Shown here in pieces: positions 34,595-43,227 of a stretch of 43,861 nucleotides of DNA. Numbering within the stretch: position 1 is the first letter of the stretch; every line of letters starts with the position of its first letter. The notes under the pieces were generated by a model, which did no database searches, had not been told where the DNA came from, and saw only the letters and a program-made list of their open reading frames with translations. Source of the DNA: Streptomyces diastatochromogenes (lineage in GTDB: Bacteria; Actinomycetota; Actinomycetes; Streptomycetales; Streptomycetaceae); contig LRTP01000351.1 of the NCBI GenBank assembly GCA_001550305.1, positions 1 to 43,861 on the forward strand, written 5' to 3'. Made by a program: the position numbers and the translations under genes.

Positions 34595-35095
34595 TCAGCG
34601 CCCCATCGACCGCCAGACTGCCCGGCGGCGCGTCGCCGTTGTCACTGGAGCGGCTGCGCCGCTCAGGGCCTGGAGCGCGGACAGCAGGACGATGAGGGAG
34701 ACGGGTGGGTACGCGGCGGTCGCCGCTGTGACGGGCAGGCCCAGGAGCACGTACGCCAGGACGGAGAGCGTGCGGACGACGGGCCCGTTGCGCGCGGTCA
34801 TCCGCTTCGGGGCGCAAGGGTCGTAGGTCACCTCGATCCGCTCCGGATCGGTCGCCACGAGCCGGCCGCCTCCTCTGAACGTCCGCTCCTCGCCTGCCGC
34901 ATCGGTGAACGAGTGCCTCTTGACGAGCACTTCGCCGACGTGGTCGCTGTCCTTGTGGACGGCGAGGACGGTGATCCCGCGGCGGCGCAGCAGCCACCAG
35001 CACGGCGTCCCGCTCGAAGAGGGCCGTGGTACGGCGGGCGCGCAACACCAGTTCCGTCACGAAGAGCAACTTAAGACACCTGTACGCGTGTTCGG
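34595..35095 (-). pseudogene. Frameshifted DUF3592-like membrane protein
   Basis: The downstream frame (to stop 34595) encodes RRRGITVLAVHKDSDHVGEV, VKRHSFTDAAGEERTFRGGG, VTYDPCAPKRM and two C-terminal membrane helices, as in DUF3592 proteins. No ATG, GTG or TTG precedes the first 20 of these residues in frame before a stop. The expected N-terminal part appears in another frame (LLFVTELVLRARRTTALFER). A frameshift near 34980 is the simplest reading. Alternatively a short 111-aa product starts at GTG 34930. Confidence 0.5.
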
Positions 35096-35206
35096 CAGTC
35101 CTGGCTCTCACGTCCCGGCTGAACCAATCCGGGCCCGCCGGTGTCTCAGAGGGCGACCGTGTTTGTCGTACTGGATGTGCTCGTCGTGCTGGAGGCGCCC
35201 GTGGCC

Positions 35207-35698
35207 ATGATCGGCCTGTTCTGGATCACCAAGGAGAGCGTGTACGTGGGCGCCGAGCCCGAGGGGTACGGGCGCGGGGTGCGGCTCACCCCCGAGGGGC
35301 TTCAGGCCGTGGGCACGGGCCAGGAGGGGTTCTGGTCCTGGGCCGACGTCCGTGAGGTCACCGTTCACGACGTGCAGGTGCGCTCCAGTACCCGGTGGCT
35401 GGTGAACAACGTGATGGACACGGTCCTCGACATGGCGACGGGCGGCGGTGAGGCACCGCCCGCGTTCGAACTCCATGTACGGACGGACGAGGAGAAGGCC
35501 GAGCTGACGGTGTACACCGCGGCCGTCGGTGGCTACGTCCAGTCCGAGTACGAGCTGTCGGTGGCGCTGCTGAACCGTTTCGTGGACGGTACGGCGGACG
35601 TGGCGCGGCTGCTGGAGTGGGGAAGTGCCGAGGGCGACGGCGTGACGCCCTGGCGGGCGGCCCGCGAGGCCCTGCTCACGAGCTGGGCCTCGGCCTGA
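35207..35698 (+). CDS. Hypothetical protein, 163 aa
   Basis: I chose ATG 35207 (MIGLFWITKESVYVGAEPEG), preceded by GGAGG; the frame stays open to 35141. The first 100 residues are beta-rich (GVRLTPEGLQAVGTGQEGFW, SWADVREVTVHDVQVRS) and look like a PH-type barrel, and the C-terminus is helical. No named family recognised. Good codon use supports it as real. It is surrounded by decayed genes. Confidence 0.6.
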   Translation: MIGLFWITKESVYVGAEPEGYGRGVRLTPEGLQAVGTGQEGFWSWADVREVTVHDVQVRSSTRWLVNNVMDTVLDMATGGGEAPPAFELHVRTDEEKAELTVYTAAVGGYVQSEYELSVALLNRFVDGTADVARLLEWGSAEGDGVTPWRAAREALLTSWASA

Positions 35699-35800
35699 GA
35701 TGTTCGAGGAGTGCGGCGAGCCCCTCCGGGGTGGTGGCGAGTACGGTGCCGGGTTCGTCGCTTTCCCGGAGGCGGATCGTTCCGTCCTCACCGCATCGGA
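35675..35800 (-). pseudogene. C-terminal remnant of a DUF397-type protein
   Basis: A minus-strand frame encodes GEDGTIRLRESDEPGTVLAT followed by TPEGLAALLEHLR and a stop at 35675, the pattern of the C-terminal half of DUF397 proteins. No start codon or N-terminal half is present, and it overlaps the end of the plus-strand gene. DUF397 genes normally pair with an XRE regulator, which is absent here. Confidence 0.45.
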
Positions 35801-35812
35801 GGTGATGCCGCC

Positions 35813-36073
35813 ATGACCGCTCTTGCGCGCAACCAGGACCGAGACCGGGTCCGCAAGCTTCGCGAATACGCTCGCGCCGGCATTCCGATCCATGTCGGCA
35901 TCGATGATTACGACGCTCAGGGATCGGTCACTCTGTGCACCGGCCCGCGCTCCGACAAGGCGGACTGGGAAGACATCCACCGCGTCTACCACGGCACCGA
36001 CGTCACCATCCCCGAAGGCCCCGCCAAGGGGTTCGTGATCGGGGAGACGATCACCGGGCCCAAGCGGAGCTGA
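35813..36073 (+). CDS. Uma2-type C-terminal fragment, 86 aa
   Basis: The product (DRVRKLREYARAGIPIHVGI, DDYDAQGSVTLCTGPRSDKA) resembles the last third of Uma2/DUF820 PD-(D/E)XK-fold proteins, which are about 190 aa. The catalytic N-terminal part is missing. It has a strong ribosome site (GGAGGTGAT), so it may still be made as a short protein, or be a pseudogene that kept a fortuitous start. Confidence 0.55.
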   Translation: MTALARNQDRDRVRKLREYARAGIPIHVGIDDYDAQGSVTLCTGPRSDKADWEDIHRVYHGTDVTIPEGPAKGFVIGETITGPKRS

Positions 36074-36107
36074 GCCCGCGCCCGCCCCCCCGGGGGATAC
36101 CTTCCCC

Positions 36108-36971
36108 TCACGCCACCCGCGTGAACTCCACCGTCACCTCCGGTGGGCCCCCGGCCACGCCCCGGTAGATCCCCTTGTGCGGGGTGACGTCGTCGTAGTC
36201 GCGGCCGCGGCCGACCACGACGTGGGACTCGTCGGCCCGGGTGCTGTTGGTGGGGTCGTAGCCGGTCCAGTCGCCGGCCCAGTACTCGATCCAGGCGTGG
36301 CTCTGGCCGGCGACGGGGCGGTGGAGTTCGGCATCGCGTTCGGGGTGGAGGTAGCCCGAGACATAGCGGGTGGGCAGGCCCAGGCCGCGCAGGAGGGCCG
36401 CCGTCAGGTGGGTGATGTCCTGGCAGACGCCCGCGCCCTGCTCCCAGGCCTCCATGGCGCCGGTGTTCACGCCGGTGGCGCCGGGGAGGTACGAGACCTG
36501 GTCGGTGACCATGGCCGAGACCGCGACCGCCGTCTCGTGGGGGTCCAGGCCCGTCGACGCCGACCTCGCCCGCTCCACCAACTCCCGCGTCACCGTGGTA
36601 CGGCCGGTCGGGGACGTGTACTCCAGGAGGCGGGAGTTCGCCGTCGTTCTGGCGACCTCCGCCCAGGTCGGCGCGGGAGCCTGCGGGCCCGGTGGGGCCG
36701 TTTCCACCAGGCTCGACGCCGTGATGGTCAGGTCCTCGTGCGGTTCCATCAGGTCGAAGCCCGTGACCTGGGTGCCCCAGTAGTCCCAGTACGACCAGGT
36801 GGGCGTGGTCGGGTTGACCGTGACCCTGGCGTCCAGGGTCGTCTGGCCGGGGAGCGTCAGGGGGGTCATGCGGACCTCGTTGTGGGAGGAGACCGCGGCC
36901 TGCGCGTACGAGACGCGGGTGGTGTGCCGGATCCGCAGCCGGCGTGTCACGGGACTGCTCATCGTGCTCAC
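36108..36971 (-). CDS. Transglutaminase-like protein (operon with alpha-E and ATP-grasp)
   Basis: The 287-aa product has the N-terminal bacterial transglutaminase-like domain (LRIRHTTRVSYAQAAVSSHN) and a core with catalytic Cys in EQGAGVCQDITHL, His in GQSHAWIEYW and Asp in WTGYDPTNS. GTG 36971 forms a GTGA overlap with the preceding alpha-E gene; ATG 36962 is an alternative. Such proteins are thought to act as peptidases or amidases in a conserved three-gene set with alpha-E and ATP-grasp proteins, proposed to make or handle peptide-like metabolites. Confidence 0.9.
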   Translation of the reverse strand: MSTMSSPVTRRLRIRHTTRVSYAQAAVSSHNEVRMTPLTLPGQTTLDARVTVNPTTPTWSYWDYWGTQVTGFDLMEPHEDLTITASSLVETAPPGPQAPAPTWAEVARTTANSRLLEYTSPTGRTTVTRELVERARSASTGLDPHETAVAVSAMVTDQVSYLPGATGVNTGAMEAWEQGAGVCQDITHLTAALLRGLGLPTRYVSGYLHPERDAELHRPVAGQSHAWIEYWAGDWTGYDPTNSTRADESHVVVGRGRDYDDVTPHKGIYRGVAGGPPEVTVEFTRVA

Positions 36972-37900
36972 GCTCCTTCCTGGGCCCACTCGACGGGCCC
37001 CTGGTACGGGAAGAACCTCTCCGCCACCGCCTCCGCCGAGGCCGTGCACGCTTGTTGCAGGTCGCGGAGGAGCAAGGGGAGCTGTTCCTCCAGGGCCGCC
37101 AGGTCCAGGTATTCCAGGCGGGTTCTCATACGGCCTATCGGCCGGCGGGCCGGGTCCTGACGGGGGCGGCCGAGGGCGGCGAGGCACTCCTCAGCGGTGG
37201 TGAGCGCGTGCAGGGCCGACCGGGGGAAGTCCCGGTCGAGGAGAAGGAATTCGGCCACTCTCGGGGTGTCGCCGAAACCGCCGTACACCCGGGCATACGC
37301 CTCGTCCGCGCCGCTCGCGCTCAGCAGTGTCGGCCAGTCGGGGGCGTGGGCGGCGTCCAGCACGCGGACGGAGAGGAGCCGTACGGTCATGTCCACCCGC
37401 TCCAGGCTCCGGCCCAGCACCACGAAACGCCAGCTGTCGTCGCGGCTCATCGTGGAGTCCGCGAGGCCGAAGAAGAGGGCGGCCCGGCGGCGTACCAGCT
37501 CCAGGTACGCGTACGGGCCCGTACGGCGGGCCGCGAGGCGCTGGTCGGCCAGTGCGTGCCAGGTGGAGTTGAGGCACTCCCACATCTCGGAGGAGACGGC
37601 CTCGCGGGCGCTGCGGGCGTTGAGGCGGGCGGCTCCGAGCGCGCCCTCGATGGAGCAGGTGGAGCGGGCGTCGAAGGCGAGCTGGTCCAGGACCTGCTGC
37701 ATGTCGACGCGTTCGGAGCCCGCGTCGACACCGAGGATGGCGTACAGGGAGCGGCAGGCCACGTCCTCGTCGCGCCAGGGGTCCTCCAGGAGGCGGTGGA
37801 GGTAGGCGTCGAGGATGCGGCCGGTGGCGTCCGCCCGCTCGACGTAACGGCCCGTCCAGGTCAGGGCCTCGGCTATGCGGGAGAGGATCACGTCGTTCAC
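36968..37900 (-). CDS. Alpha-E domain protein
   Basis: The 310-aa all-helical product starts VNDVILSRIAEALTWTGRYV with GRYVERADATGRILDAYLHR and continues with conserved CSIEGALGAARLNAR and DDSWRFVVLGRSLERVDMT. This is the alpha-E family, always coupled to circularly permuted ATP-grasp genes. GTG 37900 overlaps the ATP-grasp stop and its own stop overlaps the transglutaminase start, so all three proteins are translationally coupled. The biochemical role is not established. Confidence 0.92.
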   Translation of the reverse strand: MNDVILSRIAEALTWTGRYVERADATGRILDAYLHRLLEDPWRDEDVACRSLYAILGVDAGSERVDMQQVLDQLAFDARSTCSIEGALGAARLNARSAREAVSSEMWECLNSTWHALADQRLAARRTGPYAYLELVRRRAALFFGLADSTMSRDDSWRFVVLGRSLERVDMTVRLLSVRVLDAAHAPDWPTLLSASGADEAYARVYGGFGDTPRVAEFLLLDRDFPRSALHALTTAEECLAALGRPRQDPARRPIGRMRTRLEYLDLAALEEQLPLLLRDLQQACTASAEAVAERFFPYQGPVEWAQEGA

Positions 37901-39486
37901 TGCTGCTGTGCCCCTTCCTGTACGACGCCACGGGCGCCGTCGGGTCCGAGCTGGCGCGGGACCACGTCCAACGCCGTGCCGCGGCCGTCGGGGTCCTCGG
38001 CGATCGGGGTGCCGTCCGTTCGAGCGAAGTCGAGAACTCGGGGGAGTTCGGCGGGGCCCTCCGCCAGCACCCAGGTGTCCTTGGAGCCGCCGCCCTGGCT
38101 GGAGTTGACGATGAGGTTGCCCTCCTGGAGGGCGACCCTGGTGAGGCCGCCGGGCAGTACCCAGACGTCCGTGCCGTCGTTGACGGCGAACGGGCGCAGG
38201 TCGATGTGGCGGGGCGCCATCCGGTCGCCCGCGAGGGTGGGCGAGGTGGAGAGCGCCACGGGCCGCTGCGCGATCCAGCCACGCGGGTCGGCGGCGACGG
38301 CCGCCCGGGTGCGCTCCAGGGTGTCCCGGTCGGCCTTGGGTCCGATGACGATGCCCTGGCCGCCCGCCCCGTCCACCGGCTTGATCACCAGCTGGTCGAT
38401 CTGGTCGAGGACGGCGTCCAACTGGCCCGGTTCGTCCGGACGGTAGGACTCGACGTTCGGGAGAACGGGCTCCTCGCCGAGGTAGTACCGGATCAGATCG
38501 GGTACGTACGTGTAGAGGAGTTTGTCGTCGGCGATGCCGTTGCCCACGGCGTTGGCGAGCGTGACGGTGCCCGCCTGGGCGGCGCTGAGGATGCCCGGGC
38601 AGCCGATCACCGAATCGGGCCGGAAGTGCAGCGGATCGAGGAAGTCGTCGTCGAGCCGTCGGTATACGACATGCACCGGCATCTCGCCCCGCGTGGTCCG
38701 CATCCAGACACGGTTGTTCCGGCAGGCGAGATCGTGCCCCTCGACCAGCTGCACCCCCATCAGCCGTGCCAGCAGGGCGTGTTCGAAGTAGGCGGCGTTG
38801 CTGGGGCCGGGCGTGAGGACGACGACCCGCGGGTCGCCGACCCCGTCGGGCGCGGCGGCGCGCAGGGCCGCCAGAAGTCTCTGCGCGTAGCCGTCCACGG
38901 GGACGACGTGCTGTTCGGCGAAGAGGGACGGAAAGATCCTGGTCATCGCGCGCCGGTTCTCGATGACGTACGAGACCCCGGACGGCACGCGGACGTTGTC
39001 CTCCAGGACCCGGAAGTCCCCGGCCTCGTCCCGTACGAGATCGATGCCGGCGACGTGGATCCGTACGCCGCCGGGTGGCTCGATCCCGTGCGCCGCCCGG
39101 TGGAAATGGGGGGAGTTGAGCAGGAGACGCCAGGGCACGACCCCGTCCTCGAAGGCGCGGCCGGGCCCGTAGGCGTCGGAGAGGTAGGCCTCCAGGGCCC
39201 TCACCCGTTGGGAGACCCCTCGTTGGACGAGGTCCCATTCGAGGGCGTCGAGGATCCTGGGGACCAGGTCCAGCGGCCAGGGGCGCTCCTCGCCCGCGAA
39301 GGCGTAGGTCACGCCACGGTCGGTGAACGCGCGGGCCATCTGGTCGGCCCGGAAGCGCAGTTCACCCGGTTCGATCGGCTGCAGGGCGGCCAGTACCGGC
39401 TCATAGGCGGTCCTGACTTCACCCGGCCGCTCAAACATCTCGTCCCACGCATCGGCCAACGCGTACGCGTCAAATATGTCCGCCAT
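37897..39486 (-). CDS. Circularly permuted ATP-grasp type 2 protein
   Basis: I chose ATG 39486 (MADIFDAYALADAWDEMFER), as the upstream frame crosses a palindromic promoter element. The 529-aa product shows the permuted ATP-grasp order: VRIHVAGIDLVRDEAGDFRV, EDNVRVPSGVSYVIENRR, LTPGPSNAAYFEHALLARLM, then VIKPVDGAGGQGIVIGPK and DLRPFAVNDG. These enzymes are expected to use ATP to form an amide or peptide bond. It is first in the operon. Confidence 0.93.
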   Translation of the reverse strand: MADIFDAYALADAWDEMFERPGEVRTAYEPVLAALQPIEPGELRFRADQMARAFTDRGVTYAFAGEERPWPLDLVPRILDALEWDLVQRGVSQRVRALEAYLSDAYGPGRAFEDGVVPWRLLLNSPHFHRAAHGIEPPGGVRIHVAGIDLVRDEAGDFRVLEDNVRVPSGVSYVIENRRAMTRIFPSLFAEQHVVPVDGYAQRLLAALRAAAPDGVGDPRVVVLTPGPSNAAYFEHALLARLMGVQLVEGHDLACRNNRVWMRTTRGEMPVHVVYRRLDDDFLDPLHFRPDSVIGCPGILSAAQAGTVTLANAVGNGIADDKLLYTYVPDLIRYYLGEEPVLPNVESYRPDEPGQLDAVLDQIDQLVIKPVDGAGGQGIVIGPKADRDTLERTRAAVAADPRGWIAQRPVALSTSPTLAGDRMAPRHIDLRPFAVNDGTDVWVLPGGLTRVALQEGNLIVNSSQGGGSKDTWVLAEGPAELPRVLDFARTDGTPIAEDPDGRGTALDVVPRQLGPDGARGVVQEGAQQQ

Positions 39487-39503
39487 GGCCCGACGGTAGG
39501 TGC

Positions 39504-39518
39504 GGTACGTAACGTACC
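39504..39518. promoter_or_regulatory. Palindrome GGTACGTAACGTACC upstream of ATP-grasp operon
   Basis: A perfect 7+1+7 palindrome lies 18-32 bases upstream of the first start codon, inside the expected promoter. It is a likely operator for a dimeric repressor; the regulator is unknown. Confidence 0.6.
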
Positions 39519-39933
39519 GATCACTCGACGATTTCCGGCAGCTCACGCGATCCGGACAGGGGCCGCGGAGCCCTGGCCGGACGAGGAGTGTCCGGCCAGG
39601 GCGGGCCAGGACGCCGTGTCGTCCCGGTGAACCGGGTCCACCCTGGCACCGGGTCGCGCCCCCCGACCACCGTCATCTTGTTGCAGAGCGCCGTGCGGAG
39701 GTGGGGATATTTCCGTACGTACATGGGCGAGAGGGGGCGTGTGAAGGGCGCAGCCGTGTTGCGATGGCGGTCCGGTCCGCGCATAGTTGCGCTGCGGACG
39801 GCGCGGAGCGTCACCGTGCCGCAGTGTGAAGTGTTGCGCCAGGGAACGGTGCGCGGCGTCGCAGCGCCGAGGCTGTGGGGCGTCGCACTGCGGGAGGATG
39901 CCGGAGCCGGTGGGCGGGAGCCAGGGGTGGGAG

Positions 39934-40968
39934 ATGGCCGGGCACGGGACGGACAGGCATCCGCACGGCGCTGACCGACTGTGCGAGACCGGGGACCGCG
40001 TGTATTCCCGGGCGGTGCGGCGCGGGCGGGTGCCGCGCGCGGACGCGGAAGCGGTGCCCTGTCTGCTGGAGTTGGCGTTGCTGCACCCCGACCCCGACGA
40101 CATGGGGTGGCTGGTGCCGACCTCGCCGCAGGAGGTCATGACACGGCTGCTGCGCGGGGTCTACGAGGAGGTCAGCGCGAGCCAGACGCGGGTGGGCGAC
40201 GCGGTGGCCGCGTTCGAGTGGTACGCCGGTCTGGGCGGGCGCGTCCAGGCACCCACGGAGGGCGTGGCGATCCGCGTGCTCGACGGACTGCCGCGGATCC
40301 GGGCGGCGATGGACGAGGCGACCGAGGCGTGCGCGACCGAGGTGCTCACCGTGCAGCCCGGCGGCATCCGTCGCGAGGACGAACTGTCCGAGGGGCTGCA
40401 CCGGGCGTTGGAGATGCGCCGGCGGGGCGTGCGGATGCGCGATCTGTACACGCACGTGGCTCGGCACGGCCAGGGCCTGCACAACTACATGGAGCTGATG
40501 GGGGGAGCCGCGGAGGCCCGTACCCTCGACGAGGTCGTGGAGCGGCTTATCCTCTTCGACCGCAAAGTGGCGTTCATCCCAGCCAACTCCGACCGCACGA
40601 TCGCGCTGGAGCTGCGGCACCCGGCACTGGTCGACTACCTGGTCACGGTCTTCGAGCGGCTGTGGCGCCTCGCGATCCCGCTCGCCGCGCCGCTCCCGGA
40701 CACCGGCATCGACGGCATCACCCACCGCGAGCGGTCCATCGCGGCGCTGCTCGCCGAGGGACATCAGGACGCGGTGATCGCGGAGCGGCTGGGGATCAGC
40801 GTCCGTACCTGCCGGGCGCACATCGCGCGCCTCTCGGAGACCCTGGGCGCCGCGAGCCGCACCCAGCTGGGGGTGCGGATCGCCCAGGCGGGCCTGGACG
40901 GACCGCCGCGCGCCGCGGAACTGCTGCCGTTCAGTGCTCCGGGTCCAGAATCCCCGACCGCCCGATGA
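39934..40968 (+). CDS. LuxR-type HTH regulator with TrmB-like domain, paralog 1
   Basis: ATG 39934 follows AGGGGTGGGAG. The 344-aa product has an N-terminal helical part (LLELALLHPDPDDMGWLVP), a TrmB/PLD-like middle (EACATEVLTVQPGGIRREDE, RRRGVRMRDLYTHVARHGQG) and a C-terminal LuxR-type HTH (GITHRERSIAALLAEGHQDA, ERLGISVRTCRAHI). No receiver domain is present, so an unknown ligand probably controls it. It is convergent with paralog 2 and the two genes overlap by 38 bases at their 3' ends. Confidence 0.85.
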   Translation: MAGHGTDRHPHGADRLCETGDRVYSRAVRRGRVPRADAEAVPCLLELALLHPDPDDMGWLVPTSPQEVMTRLLRGVYEEVSASQTRVGDAVAAFEWYAGLGGRVQAPTEGVAIRVLDGLPRIRAAMDEATEACATEVLTVQPGGIRREDELSEGLHRALEMRRRGVRMRDLYTHVARHGQGLHNYMELMGGAAEARTLDEVVERLILFDRKVAFIPANSDRTIALELRHPALVDYLVTVFERLWRLAIPLAAPLPDTGIDGITHRERSIAALLAEGHQDAVIAERLGISVRTCRAHIARLSETLGAASRTQLGVRIAQAGLDGPPRAAELLPFSAPGPESPTAR

Positions 40969-41920
40969 GGTAGCCGAGCTGGGCCCGGCTCTCGCTGCCG
41001 AGGGTGGCGGCGAGTTTGGCGATGTGCACGCGGGCGGTGCGGACGTTCATACCGAGGCGGTCGGCGATCACTGTGTCCGTATGGCCTTCGACGAGGAGGG
41101 CGGCTATGGCGCGTTGACGGGGTGTGATGCCGTTGTGGGACGGGCGCTGGACGGCTTCGGGGTACATGGGAGTGGCCAGGCGCCAGAGCCGGTCGAAGGT
41201 GGTCACGAAGTAGGAGACCAAGGCCGGGTGGCGGATTTCCAGGGCGAGGAACCCGTCTTTGTCGGCGGGGATGAAGGCGACGGTGCGGTCGACGACGATG
41301 AGCCGGTCGGTGATCTCGTCCAGGCTTCGAGCCTCGATGTCGCCGTTCAGCTGTTCGTAGCGGGCGAGAGTCATGGGTGAGTGGCGGAGCGTGTGCTGGT
41401 AGAGGGTGCGGATGCGGGCGCCGCGGTTCAGCAGGGCCTGGTCGCGACTCAGGGCGGTAGCCTCGGCCGTCGCATAGCGCTGACCGGTGTCGCCGGCGTA
41501 GGGCTGGATGGTGAGGAGTTCCCGGGATGCGTCGGCCATGGCTTCGGTGATGGCCCCGTTGATCCGCTCCGTACCGCTGAGGACCCTGATCGTCGGGGTG
41601 TCCGTGGCTGCCGTGCGCCGGCCGTCGATCCGCATCAGTGGCTCGAAGGCCGCGGTGAGTCTGGCCTCGCGTCGTCGTTCTTCCGCGACGCGTTCCTCGG
41701 AGGTCCGTAGCAACCGGTGGAGGGCGACAGCCGGGGCGACGGGCTCCAGCCAGTTCAGATCCTCGATGGCCGGGTGCACCAGCCCGAAGTCGACGAGGCA
41801 GGGCGCTTCGGAGGCGTCCGCGCTGCGTACGCGCCCTTCACGCAGGGCCCGTTCGTACAGCTCCGATCCCGCCGCGCACAGTTCTTCCACGCCGTGGGCC
41901 AGGTGCGGCGCGTCGGTCAC
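40931..41920 (-). CDS. LuxR-type HTH regulator with TrmB-like domain, paralog 2
   Basis: GTG 41920 overlaps the stop of paralog 3 (GTGA), so both are made from one message. The 329-aa product has the same layout: ASRELLTIQPYAGDTGQR in the middle, RGARIRTLYQHTLRHSPMTL, and a C-terminal HTH (GITPRQRAIAALLVEGHTDT, DRLGMNVRTARVHIAKL). The end reads QLGYLIGRSGILDPEH. Its identity to paralog 3 is higher than to paralog 1 by eye, implying a recent duplication. Confidence 0.85.
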   Translation of the reverse strand: MTDAPHLAHGVEELCAAGSELYERALREGRVRSADASEAPCLVDFGLVHPAIEDLNWLEPVAPAVALHRLLRTSEERVAEERRREARLTAAFEPLMRIDGRRTAATDTPTIRVLSGTERINGAITEAMADASRELLTIQPYAGDTGQRYATAEATALSRDQALLNRGARIRTLYQHTLRHSPMTLARYEQLNGDIEARSLDEITDRLIVVDRTVAFIPADKDGFLALEIRHPALVSYFVTTFDRLWRLATPMYPEAVQRPSHNGITPRQRAIAALLVEGHTDTVIADRLGMNVRTARVHIAKLAATLGSESRAQLGYLIGRSGILDPEH

Positions 41921-42909
41921 CCCGCCGCTCCCTCCTGCTTGAGGATTCCCGATTCCGCTATGAGGTAGCCGAGTTGGGCGCGGCTGCCGCTGCCGAGAGC
42001 GGTGGCCAGCTTGGCTATGTGGGCGCGGCAGGTGCGGACGTTCATGCCGAGGCGGCGGGCGATGGCCTCGTCGACGTGGCCCTCCACGAGGAGCTTGGCG
42101 ATGGAGTGCTGGATGTTGGTGATGCCGCCCAGGGCGGGTTCGTAGGGGGCGCCGGCGCTGAGCGGGACGGCGCGGTCCCACATGAACTCGAAGACCTTGA
42201 TCAGATAGCGGACCAGGCCCGGGTGGCGAAGCTCCAGGGCGACCTGCTGGTCGTCGCGGGTGGGGATGAAGGCGACGCTCTCGTCGCAGACGATGAGACG
42301 CTCCACCAGCTCGTCGACGGTGCGGTATTCGACCTTGCCGTCCGAGAGCTGGGCCACATACGCCAGCTTCTCGGGACTGTGGCGGGCCGTGTGTTGGTAC
42401 AGCGTCCGGATGCGCACACCACGTTCGATCAGAGGCCGGTCGCGCTCCAGGCCGAGAAGAAGGCTGCGCTCGGAACCGCGGTCGCTCGGCTGGATGGTGA
42501 GCATCTCGGTCTGGCACTGGGCCGTGGCCAGGTTGAGCGCCGCGTTGATCCGGTCCCCGCCCTCCAGCACCGTGATGGAGTGCGTGGGCGTGGCCTCTTG
42601 TGCGCTGAGGGCCATGAACGGCTCAAAAGCATCGCTCAGTTCGACCGACAGCCGTCTGCGCTCGGCGATCTCGCGCTCGATGGGGTTGAGTCGCTGAGCC
42701 AGGGCGACGAACGGGGGCACCGGACGGAGCCAGCTCGCGTCGTCGGGATCGGGGTGAAGGAGCGCGAGTTCCATCAAGCAGGGGGCGGGCGTCACGTCCG
42801 CGCGTGCGATTCGTCCGGTGCGCAGGGCGTTCGCGTAGAGGCGTCCACCTGCCTCGCACAGATCGGTCACCCCGTGGGGATGTGTCGCGTTAGTCTGATT
42901 TGTTGCCAA
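41917..42909 (-). CDS. LuxR-type HTH regulator with TrmB-like domain, paralog 3
   Basis: The 330-aa product starts at TTG 42909 with GGGTGGAG upstream; a GTG 13 codons later is possible. It carries TEMLTIQPSDRGSERSL, RGVRIRTLYQHTARHSPEKL and an HTH (GMNVRTCRAHIAKLATALGS). It is divergent from the secreted-peptide/Rieske-like pair at 43041, with 131 bases between start codons, so it may regulate that pair. Confidence 0.85.
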   Translation of the reverse strand: MATNQTNATHPHGVTDLCEAGGRLYANALRTGRIARADVTPAPCLMELALLHPDPDDASWLRPVPPFVALAQRLNPIEREIAERRRLSVELSDAFEPFMALSAQEATPTHSITVLEGGDRINAALNLATAQCQTEMLTIQPSDRGSERSLLLGLERDRPLIERGVRIRTLYQHTARHSPEKLAYVAQLSDGKVEYRTVDELVERLIVCDESVAFIPTRDDQQVALELRHPGLVRYLIKVFEFMWDRAVPLSAGAPYEPALGGITNIQHSIAKLLVEGHVDEAIARRLGMNVRTCRAHIAKLATALGSGSRAQLGYLIAESGILKQEGAAG

Positions 42910-43040
42910 AACTCCACCCCCCAGGGTCCTGAACGTGCAGGAACATGATGCATCGATTATGTGGCCACGACGTGCCCGAATGAGCCATCGTCGTACTCGA
43001 CGGGGGAAGACGGGACTTTCAAGTGAGGACGAAGCCGACT

Positions 43041-43226
43041 ATGCGTAACAAAATGCTTCGCTCGGTGCTTGTCGCCGCCTTCTCCGCCGTGGTGGCATTC
43101 GGAGCTCTGGGCGGCCTCTCCGGCGCGAAGGGTGATGTCCGGGCGGACAGTCACTGGCCGGCGGCAGCAGCGGACATCCAGAACATCCACACGGTGAGTA
43201 CGGCGGACGACGGCTCCGGGAGCTGA
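43041..43226 (+). CDS. Small secreted peptide, 61 aa
   Basis: The product MRNKMLRSVLVAAFSAVVAF continues GALGGLSGAKGDVRA as a signal peptide; the mature part, about 26 residues from DSHWPAAAADIQNIHTVSTA to the end DDGSGS, is acidic and cysteine-free. ATG 43041 has GAGGACGAAG upstream; GTG 43023 is an alternative that adds 6 residues. Its stop is one base from the GTG of the Rieske-like gene, so the two are coupled. I do not recognise a family. It could be an exported signal or a modified peptide precursor. Confidence 0.6.
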   Translation: MRNKMLRSVLVAAFSAVVAFGALGGLSGAKGDVRADSHWPAAAADIQNIHTVSTADDGSGS

Positions 43227-43227
43227 C

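Noticed and set aside
37897..39238. Extension of the alpha-E frame to 756 codons
   Set aside because: Upstream of GTG 37900 the frame is a shadow of the ATP-grasp gene; the GTGA overlap fixes the start.
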